Part shown: piece after piece, positions 1-7,575 of the stretch | How positions within the stretch are numbered: the stretch's first letter is position 1 | Layout of the letters: each line of letters opens with the position of its first letter | Assembly: GCF_015291725.1 (NCBI RefSeq) | Contig: NZ_CP030038.1 | Span: forward strand, 4,329,001 to 4,393,000 | Direction: 5' to 3' | DNA: 64,000 nt | From: Bradyrhizobium sp. CCBAU 51765 | GTDB taxonomy: Bacteria; Pseudomonadota; Alphaproteobacteria; Rhizobiales; Xanthobacteraceae | Notes under the pieces: generated by a model | Database searches by the model: none | Told to the model about the DNA's origin: nothing | The model's input: the letters and a program-made list of their open reading frames with translations, nothing else | Translations under genes and position numbers: made by a program

Positions 1-483
1 AATGGTGTCGGCGATGTCGCTCATCACGCGCAACGAGATCGTGTCGGAGCGCAGCGCCAGCGTCATCACCGGCGCATCCGCCGGGTTCACCTTGGCGTAG
101 GTTGGCGGATAAGGCAGCGTCTTGGGCAGCACGCCGGCCGCGGCATTGATGGCGGCCTGCACGTCCTGGGTCGCGCCGTCGATATCGCGGTTGAGGTCGA
201 ACTGGAGCGAGATCTGGCTGACGCCGAACGAGCTGGTCGAGTTCATCGCCGACAGCGACGGGATCTGGCCGAGCTGCCGCTCCAGCGGCGCGGTGATCAG
301 CGAGGCGATCACGTCGGGGCTGGCGCCCGGAAGCTGCGTCGTCACCTGCACGGTTGGGAAATCGACCTGCGGCAGCGCCGAGACCGGCAGCGCGAAATAG
401 CCCAGCAGCCCGCCGATCAGGAGCGCGATGCCGAGCAGCGAGGTCGCGATCGGCCGTCGGATGAAGGGTTCGGAGACACCCAT
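1..483 (-). CDS. RND efflux pump inner-membrane transporter, N-terminal part
   Basis: Proton-driven inner-membrane component of a tripartite drug or solute efflux pump (HAE1/MdtB-like). The 161 visible codons begin at ATG 483 with the typical N-terminus: a short cytoplasmic lead containing FIRRPIATSLL, a first membrane helix, then a periplasmic stretch with LPQVDFPTVQVTTQLPGASP, which is characteristic of RND porter domains. The remainder, about 85% of a usual 1030-1060 residue protein, lies beyond the window edge. It follows the membrane-fusion gene by 37 bases on the same strand, so the three genes form one pump operon. Substrate cannot be told from this fragment. Confidence 0.93.
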   Translation of the reverse strand, partial: MGVSEPFIRRPIATSLLGIALLIGGLLGYFALPVSALPQVDFPTVQVTTQLPGASPDVIASLITAPLERQLGQIPSLSAMNSTSSFGVSQISLQFDLNRDIDGATQDVQAAINAAAGVLPKTLPYPPTYAKVNPADAPVMTLALRSDTISLRVMSDIADTI

Positions 484-520
484 GGGAGCTGCCTGCCGCT
501 TCAAGCGGCTGTTGTCGGGA

Positions 521-1924
521 TCATGGCTGCTTCGCTCCACTTCCCGATGCTCCCGGCCCCGGTGCCGGCCCGGTCTGTCCCTTCTGGTCGCCTTCGCTGC
601 TCTTCCGCTTGGCGCGGAACTCGCCGTCCTTGCCTTGCGAATCGTTCTGGCCGTCCTTCGCGCCTTCTTTGGCACCCTCCTTCTTCTGGGCGTCCGGCCC
701 CCGCGAGCGCTTGCGCGGCGCGAGATCGGCCGACGGGGTCTGGTCGTCGCGGCCCACGATCACCTTGGAGCCATCGGACAGATTGGCAAAGCCCGTGGTG
801 ACGACCTTGTCGGTCGGCGAGAGGCCGCTGGCGATGACGGCGTCGTGCTCGTTCTGCTGGGTCACCGTCACGGGCTTGGCCGAGACGATGTTGTCCTCGC
901 CGATGACGTAGCTGAAGGTCCCGATCGGACCGCGCTGCACCGCAGAGGTCGGCACCACCAGCGCCTGCGTCAGGGTCTCGACCTTGAGGCGGACATTGAC
1001 GAACTGGCCAGGCCAAAGCTGGTAATGGGCGTTCGGAAATTCCGCCTTGAGCTTGAGCGTGCCGGTGGTCTGGTCGACCTGGTTGTCGATGCCGGTGAGC
1101 TTGCCGGTGTCGATCACGGTGATGCCGTCATTTCCGAACACGTCGACGGCGAGCGTGCCCTTTGCGGCGGCCGCGTTGACGCGCATGATCTGCTGCTGCG
1201 GGAGGCTGAACCACACCGCGATCGGCTGCAATTGCGTGATCACCACGAGACCCGTGGTGTCGGCGGCGTGGACGATGTTGCCCTGATCGACCTGGCGCAG
1301 GCCGGCCCGGCCCGAGATCGGCGCCACGATCTTGGTGTAGCTCAGCGTCGCGGCCGCGTTGTCGATCGCGGCCTGGTCGGCTTTCACCAGCGCCTCGGTC
1401 TGCGCCACCAGCGCGCGCTGGGTATCGGCCTGCTGCTTGGAGCCGGCATTGGAGGCGGCGAGCTGCTCGTAGCGGGCGAGATCGATGCGCTGATTGGCGA
1501 GCTGGGCCTCGTCCTGCGCCTTCTTGGCCACCGCCTGGTCGTATTGCGCCTGATAGATCGCCGGATCGATCTCGCCGAGCACGTCGCCCTTCTTGACGTC
1601 CTGGCCCTCCGTGAAGTTGACGGCGATCAGCTTGCCGTCGACCTGCGAGCGCACGGTCACGGTGTTGAGCGCGCGAATCGCCCCAACGCCGTCGAGATAA
1701 ACTGGCACGTCCTGGATGCGCGGGCTCGCCGCCAGCACGGGCACCGGCAGATCTGGGCGCTGGTTGCGTTCGTTGGCCTGTTGCTGATGCGTGACGATCC
1801 AGCCGAGATAACCAAGGCCACCCAGGATCGCGAGCGTGATCAGGGTCATGACGAAGCCACGGCCGCGCGATTTTTTCGCCGTCCCCTCTTCCGCGCCTTG
1901 CTTCGTATCCGGCTTAAAGAGCAT
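521..1924 (-). CDS. RND efflux membrane-fusion protein (MdtA/HlyD family)
   Basis: Periplasmic adaptor linking the RND pump to its outer-membrane channel. About 467 residues from ATG 1924; an upstream in-frame ATG at 1957 exists but lies inside the preceding gene. One membrane anchor near residues 25-45 is followed by the first lipoyl half (VRSQVDGKLIAVNFTEGQDVKKGD), an alpha-hairpin with heptad-like Ala/Gln-rich sequence, and the second lipoyl half (IVAPISGRAGLRQVDQGN). The C-terminal 80 residues are a charged Lys/Glu/Gly/Pro-rich tail that is longer than usual. Its start overlaps the end of the outer-membrane gene by 11 bases, suggesting translational coupling. Confidence 0.93.
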   Translation of the reverse strand: MLFKPDTKQGAEEGTAKKSRGRGFVMTLITLAILGGLGYLGWIVTHQQQANERNQRPDLPVPVLAASPRIQDVPVYLDGVGAIRALNTVTVRSQVDGKLIAVNFTEGQDVKKGDVLGEIDPAIYQAQYDQAVAKKAQDEAQLANQRIDLARYEQLAASNAGSKQQADTQRALVAQTEALVKADQAAIDNAAATLSYTKIVAPISGRAGLRQVDQGNIVHAADTTGLVVITQLQPIAVWFSLPQQQIMRVNAAAAKGTLAVDVFGNDGITVIDTGKLTGIDNQVDQTTGTLKLKAEFPNAHYQLWPGQFVNVRLKVETLTQALVVPTSAVQRGPIGTFSYVIGEDNIVSAKPVTVTQQNEHDAVIASGLSPTDKVVTTGFANLSDGSKVIVGRDDQTPSADLAPRKRSRGPDAQKKEGAKEGAKDGQNDSQGKDGEFRAKRKSSEGDQKGQTGPAPGPGASGSGAKQP

Positions 1925-3365
1925 TGACCGGTTTCTCCATTCGCGGCTCCCAACCACCGCCGAGCGCCTGGTACAGGCTGACGATGGCGAGAAGCCGTGC
2001 GAGTTGCGCCTGCGACAGCACGTCTTCCGCCTGGAACAGGGTCAGCTGGGTGTTGAGCACGGTCACGATGTCGGCGGTGCCGGCGCGCAATTGCTGCTCC
2101 GACAGATCGAAGGCGCGGCGCGAGGCGGCCACGACGTCGCGCTGCAATTGCAGCCGGATCGTGGTCTGCTTGATCGAGAACAGCGCATTGTCGACGTCGG
2201 CAAAGGCCTGGACGATGGTCTTGCGGTAGGTCTGGAGCAGCTCGTCCTGGCGCGCCTTGGCAAATTCGAAATTGCCGAGGATCCGGCCGCCGTCGAAGAT
2301 CGGCTGCGTGGCGCTGCCGACGAGCTGGAAGAAGGCCGCGTGCGGCTGGAACAGCGAGACCAGCGCCGAGCTCTGGTAACCGCCATTGCCGGTGAGCTGG
2401 ATGGTCGGAAAGAACTGCGCGCGGGCATTGCCGATGTTCGCGGTGGCGGAGGCGAGCTGCGCCTCCTGCCGGCGGATATCCGGTCGCTGCGTCAGCAGCT
2501 CCGACGGCAGGCCGGGCGTCACGCGTGGGATCGCGATCCGGTCCAGCGAGCCGCCGAGCACGCGCACGCTCTCCGGCGGGCGCGAGACCAGCACGGCGAG
2601 CGCGTTGACGTTCTGGTCCAGCGTCTGGCGCAGCGGCGGCACCAGGGCCTTCTGGTTCGCCAGCACGCTTTCCTGCTGGGCGACGTCGAGATCGGTGCCG
2701 GTGCCGGCCCTGCGGCGCTCCCTGACCGCATCGAGGATGCGCTGCGCGCTCGCGATGTTGCGCTGTGAGGTCCTGATGCGGTCCTGCGAGGCCAGCACCT
2801 GGAAATAGGCGTTGGCGACCGCTGCGAGCGTGGTCAGCGCGACCGTGTCGCGATCGAAACGATTCGCGTTCGCGGTCTCCTCCGCCGTCTGCAGCGCGTC
2901 GCGGTTCTGGCCCCAGAAGTCGAGCTGATAGCTCGCGCTGAGCGAGGCCGAATAATTGACGACCTCGCGCCCGCCGATGGACAGACCGGAGGCGCTCGAA
3001 CCCGAGGTGCGCGAATAGGTTTCCGACCCGGCTGTCGACAGGCTCGGCAGCAGCGCCGCGCCCGCCTGCCGCGCCTGCGCGTCGGCCTGGACGATGCGCG
3101 AGACGGCAGCGGCGATGTCGAGGTTGACGGTCTGCGCCTCCACCATCAGCTGCGTCAGCTCCGCTGAGCGGAAGCCGCGCCACCAATCCAGTGACGGCGG
3201 CACATCCCCTTTGCCGGCATATTTGTATTGCGCGGGAACATCGAGCGCGGGGTCGGGCAGATCCTGCGTCAGCACGCAGGCGCCTGAACCGGTGGAGAGG
3301 CTCAGCACCGCAAGCCAGCGCGCCGCACGACCCGTCCAGGACGCGGAGCGCAATGATCGCCACAT
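1914..3365 (-). CDS. Outer-membrane efflux channel protein (OprM/NodT family)
   Basis: TolC-like outer-membrane factor completing the tripartite pump, about 483 residues from ATG 3365; an earlier in-frame ATG at 3425 would add 20 residues ahead of a convincing signal sequence. After the signal (ending near SGAC, a probable lipidated Cys) come two OEP repeats with typical motifs: PSLDWWRGFRSAELTQLM, then ANRFDRDTVALTTLAAVANAY-type helices, and LPSELLTQRPDIRRQEAQL in the second half. The operon order, channel first, then adaptor, then pump, differs from the common adaptor-pump-channel order. Confidence 0.92.
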   Translation of the reverse strand: MWRSLRSASWTGRAARWLAVLSLSTGSGACVLTQDLPDPALDVPAQYKYAGKGDVPPSLDWWRGFRSAELTQLMVEAQTVNLDIAAAVSRIVQADAQARQAGAALLPSLSTAGSETYSRTSGSSASGLSIGGREVVNYSASLSASYQLDFWGQNRDALQTAEETANANRFDRDTVALTTLAAVANAYFQVLASQDRIRTSQRNIASAQRILDAVRERRRAGTGTDLDVAQQESVLANQKALVPPLRQTLDQNVNALAVLVSRPPESVRVLGGSLDRIAIPRVTPGLPSELLTQRPDIRRQEAQLASATANIGNARAQFFPTIQLTGNGGYQSSALVSLFQPHAAFFQLVGSATQPIFDGGRILGNFEFAKARQDELLQTYRKTIVQAFADVDNALFSIKQTTIRLQLQRDVVAASRRAFDLSEQQLRAGTADIVTVLNTQLTLFQAEDVLSQAQLARLLAIVSLYQALGGGWEPRMEKPVNAL

Positions 3366-4123
3366 GGCGATCGCCGGAACATGTTGTGTCACATCCACCC
3401 CCCGCCGGGCAGATCGAGCCGCCACCCCGCCGCGGGATTAGCCGATTCGCGGCAGGACAGTGGGGGGGCTTTCGGCAACTCGTTCACAGGCGATGCTTTC
3501 TGCGGAACCTCGAGCTTCATACTAGCCGGGCACGGAACAGGGGGACAGTGTCGCAGTTGCGAGATGCCCGTGCCAACGAGCGGGCGCGAAACTGACAGGA
3601 ATACGAAAAGTGCCTGTCTCGCAGAGACTTCTCTCACTACGTGGCGTCGCGAAACGCGATCAAGCTTACCAAGATTTCATGTGATATTGCTGCCACACCG
3701 GCTGCTAAGCTTCAATTTGACTGCACACCAGCAGCTTCGGCCCAGTCGCGCCTTCCAAGCACATCACAAGACCGTCAATTTGCCGAAATCGATTCCGTCC
3801 ATCGCGCCGACACTTCTTCGGCCTTCCACGCGCTGCCCACGCTCCTCAATTTCGACCCGTCTCGTCCCTGGAAAAAATTGGTCACAAGACCGCTCATGAC
3901 GCGCGCTATCGTTTCGTCTCCCGACAGCATTCAGTGATTTCCTCCTACCGGTATCCCGCCTCGCGGCCGAGCGCGTCACCGCCGGTCTCGCCGCTCGGAA
4001 TATCACTGTTTGGGCAGGCGTTTCGGTCCGGTTCGCCGCAGCGCAAAAGCCTTCCCCTTTGGCCTCCCAGGCACTAGGTTCTGGCCAAAGCTGATCCACC
4101 CCTTGCCAGTGATTTCCCCCGAC
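3366..4123. other. Intergenic stretch without a recognisable gene
   Basis: About 760 bases between the divergent efflux operon and the cysteine synthase gene. Open frames here (for example 3381-3899 on the plus strand) show no familiar motif, hydrophobic pattern or good ribosome site. The middle part (about 3600-3900) is visibly less GC-rich than the flanks and may hold the promoters of both neighbours. I see no repeat or RNA structure that I can support. Confidence 0.5.
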
Positions 4124-5158
4124 ATGACCATTCGAAACGACGTTGTCGAAGCCATCGGCAACACCCCGCTGATCAAGCTGAAGCGCGCCTCGGAACTGAC
4201 CGGATGCACCATTCTCGGCAAGGCCGAGTTCATGAATCCGGGCCAGTCGGTCAAGGACCGCGCCGGCAAATGGATGATCCTGGAGGCTGAGAAGCGCGGC
4301 GAGCTCAAGCCCGGGGGTCTCGTGGTGGAAGCGACCGCCGGCAATACCGGCATCGGGCTCGCGGTCGTGGCGAGCGCGCGCGGCTACCGCACCCTGATCG
4401 TGATCCCGGAGACGCAGAGCCAGGAAAAGAAGGACTTTCTGAAGCTGTGCGGCGCCGAGCTGATCGAGGTGCCGGCCCTGCCCTATGCCAATCCCAACAA
4501 CTACCAGCATGTCGGCCGGCGGCTCGCCAATGAGCTGCGCAAGACCGAGCCGAACGGCGTATTGTTCGCCGATCAGTGGAACAACCTCGACAATGCCAAG
4601 GCGCATTACGAATCCACCGGCCCCGAGATCTGGGAGCAGACCGGCGGCAAGGTCGACGGCTTCGTCTGCTCGGTCGGCAGCGGAGGCACGCTGGCCGGCG
4701 TCAGCCGCTATCTGAAAGAGAGGAGCAAGAACGTCCGCATCGCCTGCGCCGATCCGCACGGCGCCGGCATGTACGAATATTTCAGGACCGGTGAACCCAA
4801 GGCGACGCCCGGCGGCTCGATCACCGAGGGCATCGGCCTCAACCGCGCCACTGCGATCGTCGAGACAGCCAAGGTCGACGATACCCATCTCATTCCCGAT
4901 GCCGAAGCCGTCAGCGCGATCTACGAGCTGCTGCAGCACGAAGGCCTGTGCCTCGGCGGCTCCACCGGCATCAACGTGGTCGGCGCGATCCGCCTTGCCA
5001 AGCAGCTCGGGCCCGGCAAGACGATCGTCACCGTGCTGTGCGATTCCGGCAGCCGCTATCTGTCAAAGCTGTTCAACGCGGACTTCATGCGCGCCAAGAA
5101 CCTGCCGGTGCCGGAATGGCTGGAGAAGCGCAGCAACATTAAGCCACCCTTCGTGTGA
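4124..5158 (+). CDS. cysK: Cysteine synthase A (O-acetylserine sulfhydrylase family)
   Basis: PLP enzyme of beta-family fold type II that makes cysteine from O-acetylserine and sulfide in the cytosol. 344 residues from ATG 4124. The Schiff-base lysine is K44 in NPGQSVKDRAG; the substrate loop is EATAGNTGIG at about residues 69-78, where classical CysK has EPTSGNTG; the phosphate-binding SVGSGGTLAG loop is near 185 and GGSTGIN near 277. The Ala for Pro/Ser change in the substrate loop is shared with a sub-branch of the family, so a related beta-replacement activity is possible. The gene stands alone. The codons upstream to 4010 are open but include no better start. Confidence 0.9.
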   Translation: MTIRNDVVEAIGNTPLIKLKRASELTGCTILGKAEFMNPGQSVKDRAGKWMILEAEKRGELKPGGLVVEATAGNTGIGLAVVASARGYRTLIVIPETQSQEKKDFLKLCGAELIEVPALPYANPNNYQHVGRRLANELRKTEPNGVLFADQWNNLDNAKAHYESTGPEIWEQTGGKVDGFVCSVGSGGTLAGVSRYLKERSKNVRIACADPHGAGMYEYFRTGEPKATPGGSITEGIGLNRATAIVETAKVDDTHLIPDAEAVSAIYELLQHEGLCLGGSTGINVVGAIRLAKQLGPGKTIVTVLCDSGSRYLSKLFNADFMRAKNLPVPEWLEKRSNIKPPFV

Positions 5159-5170
5159 TCGTCGCAGAAA

Positions 5171-5193
5171 GGCGCACGTCGGCGACGTGCGCC
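5171..5193. terminator. Hairpin between convergent cysK and OGT-like gene
   Basis: A near-perfect inverted repeat (GGCGCACGT...ACGTGCGCC, 9-11 bp stem) lies 12 bases after the cysK stop and 15 bases before the stop of the convergent gene. There is no strong T-run on either side, so it may act as a bidirectional 3' end stabiliser rather than a classical terminator. Confidence 0.5.
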
Positions 5194-5208
5194 CGCGGTT
5201 CGGCCCAT

Positions 5209-7452
5209 TTATGCGACCTCGCCGCCTTCCAGGGCTGCGGCACAATAGTCGCGCCAGAACTGGCGATAGCCCGCCTCGACTTTGCGCGTGTAGATCTCGA
5301 CGTTGCCGGCGGGCGAAGCTGCGATCCGGGCCGGCAGTTCCGTGCGCAGCTTCGCCAGATGGGCAGGCTGCGCCGCATATTTGCACGCGATCGCCGCATA
5401 GCCTTCGTCGTCCTCGGCGACCCAGTCATCGAGACCGACGGCCGCGACGATTGACCCGCCAGCGCGCGACGATGCGCCGTTGCCGAGCTTGGCGACGACC
5501 GGAACGCCCGCATAGAGCGACTCCCAGGTGCTGATGCCGCCGTTTTGCGGGAACGTATCAAGCGAGATGTCGACCTTCGCGAAGGCCAGCAGATGCTCGT
5601 GGCGCGAGGTCGAGCCCATGCAGGTGATATTCTCTGCGGCGATGTCGTGCGCCACGAACCGCGCCACCAGGCTGTCGCGCAGCAAGGGGTCGTCAAGCAG
5701 CCCGTGCTTGATGATGATCTTCGATCCGGTTACCTCGCGCATCACCTTCGACCACACAAGGATGGCTTCGTCCGAGATCTTGTAGATGCGGTTGAACACG
5801 CCGAAGGTCACATGGCCGTTGCGGAGCATGGGCAGCTCCGACGTCGGCACGTCCAGCACGGGCTCGATCGTGATCAGGCAGGGCAGATCGTGAACCTTCT
5901 CGGCCAGCAGATGGCGCGCCGATTGCGGAATGAAGACCGGATCGGCGAGCACGTAGTCCATGGTCTGCAGGCCGGTCCCCGTCGCATGTCCGAACCCCGT
6001 GACCTGGATGGGCGCGGGCTTCCGGGCAAAGACATGGAGCCTGTTGCCGGTCGTGTGGCCTGATACGTCGATCAGCACATCGACCTTGTCGGCCTGAATA
6101 CGATCGGCCAGCTCGTCGTCCGAAAGCTGTCCGGCGTCGACCCAGACGTCCGCCAAAGGTTTGAAGCGTTCGGTCATCTCATCCGGCAACGGAAAGCAGG
6201 AATAGCAGATGATCTCGAACCTGGCGTGATCATGATGGCGCAGCACCGGCAGCAAGGTGAGCGCGGCCGAGTGGTTCCTGAATTCAGACGCGACATATCC
6301 GATCACGATCCGCCTGTCCGGATCGAGCTCCCGCGGCGCGAGCGTCCTTCGCGGCAAATTGGCACCGACCGCGTCCCACCAGGACTTTCGCGCCGCCTGC
6401 TGAACCGCAAAACCAGCCTCGGAAAGATAGTCCAGCAGGAAAATCTTGCGCTCGATGGCGTCCGCATAGTCCGGCCTGAGCTCCAGCGCCTTGTCGAGAT
6501 GCTCGAGCGCCGTCGCGATGTCTCCCTGGCTCGCATGACACGACGCCAGCAGTGCCATGCCGATCTCGGAGCGCGGATTTTCCTCGAGCAGGGTCTTGAC
6601 GGCCGAAATCGCCTTCGCCGTATTCCCCAGGAGAATGTTGACTTGCGCCTTCCCGCGCAGCGCCAGCTCGAGCGTGGGCGACTGCGCCAGCGCGGCATCG
6701 AAGTCCGCGGCGGCCTGCGGCAGCCGCGACAGATCGAAGTTGAGCCGTCCGCGCTGGGCCAGCATCCTCGCCGAATTGGGCTTGATCGCCAGTCCCGCCG
6801 CAAGCGCGGCTTCGGCCTCGTCGAAGTGCCGTAACTCGACGCTCAGCATCCCCTTGCCGGCGATCGCTTCGGCGTGACGCGGCTGAAACAACAGGGCGCG
6901 GTCGAAACTCTCCCTGGCTCGGTCGAACTGGCCCATCATCAGTTCGGCCATGCCGCGATTGCAGAACGCATCGGCATAGTCCGGCTTGAGCTTGATGGCG
7001 CGATCGTGCAGTTCGATGGCCTGCTCGGCGAGCTTCATGTGCAGCAGGGTATTGCCGAGGTTGGTCAGCGCGAGCGGGAAGTTCGGCTTCAGCGCGAGCG
7101 CCCTCTCCTGGCACCTGCGCGCATCGTCGAATTTCTTCAGGTCGAAGTACACGGTCGCGAGGTTGCTGTGGGCTTCGTGCGAACGCGGATCGAGCGCAAT
7201 CGCGCGCTCGAGCAGCTGTTGCGCCTCTGCCAGGCGACGGCCGTCATGGGCGCACAGGCCGAGCAAATGCGTGGCATCGAAATGATCCGGAAGCGCCTTC
7301 AGGATCTCGCGGCAAAGCGCCTCGGTTTCCGCATATCGGCCCTGGCCATAGGCGCTCGCTGCGGCGGAGATGACGGCATCCGCCTGCTTCATCAGTTTCT
7401 TCTGCAATCGCGCGTTCTGGAATGCGCGGGCGCCGGCGCCGCTGCTCTGCAA
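5209..7452 (-). CDS. TPR protein with O-GlcNAc-transferase-like (GT41/SPINDLY) domain, copy 1
   Basis: Predicted cytosolic protein glycosyltransferase, 747 residues. Residues about 35-345 are at least eight tetratricopeptide repeats (for example NLGNTLLHMKLAEQAIELHDRAI form). Residues about 378-735 resemble the GT41 catalytic region: RIVIGYVASEFRNH with H394 aligned to the OGT active-site histidine, SGHTTGNRLHVFARKPAPIQ, FGVFNRIYKI with K558 aligned to the essential OGT lysine, and LDTFPQNGG.STWESLYAGVPVV in the nucleotide-sugar pocket. Substrate protein and sugar are unknown; Caulobacter FlmG, a TPR-GT41-like flagellin glycosyltransferase, is one precedent. A close paralogue lies directly upstream on the same strand. 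Confidence 0.88.
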   Translation of the reverse strand: MQSSGAGARAFQNARLQKKLMKQADAVISAAASAYGQGRYAETEALCREILKALPDHFDATHLLGLCAHDGRRLAEAQQLLERAIALDPRSHEAHSNLATVYFDLKKFDDARRCQERALALKPNFPLALTNLGNTLLHMKLAEQAIELHDRAIKLKPDYADAFCNRGMAELMMGQFDRARESFDRALLFQPRHAEAIAGKGMLSVELRHFDEAEAALAAGLAIKPNSARMLAQRGRLNFDLSRLPQAAADFDAALAQSPTLELALRGKAQVNILLGNTAKAISAVKTLLEENPRSEIGMALLASCHASQGDIATALEHLDKALELRPDYADAIERKIFLLDYLSEAGFAVQQAARKSWWDAVGANLPRRTLAPRELDPDRRIVIGYVASEFRNHSAALTLLPVLRHHDHARFEIICYSCFPLPDEMTERFKPLADVWVDAGQLSDDELADRIQADKVDVLIDVSGHTTGNRLHVFARKPAPIQVTGFGHATGTGLQTMDYVLADPVFIPQSARHLLAEKVHDLPCLITIEPVLDVPTSELPMLRNGHVTFGVFNRIYKISDEAILVWSKVMREVTGSKIIIKHGLLDDPLLRDSLVARFVAHDIAAENITCMGSTSRHEHLLAFAKVDISLDTFPQNGGISTWESLYAGVPVVAKLGNGASSRAGGSIVAAVGLDDWVAEDDEGYAAIACKYAAQPAHLAKLRTELPARIAASPAGNVEIYTRKVEAGYRQFWRDYCAAALEGGEVA

Positions 7453-7575
7453 GGTTGCTCTCCGAAGGATGGCCGCCCCGAGAGTCTAGCTGATTCGTCG
7501 TCAAGGCCGTCCGGTCGGCTGGAGCGGCGAGGCCCCCGTTGTTTCCCGGTGCTCAGGGCAAGACTGGCCCCCGGC

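Noticed and set aside
428..1927. Long plus-strand frame antiparallel to the efflux adaptor
   Set aside because: Typical antisense shadow in high-GC DNA: Arg/Leu/Asp-rich, no motif, while the opposite frame is a clear HlyD-type protein. The same applies to the other long frames opposite recognised genes.
3381..3899. Plus-strand frame of 172 codons between the efflux operon and cysK
   Set aside because: No ribosome site, no motif, composition typical of non-coding GC-rich DNA, and it overlaps the efflux promoter region.
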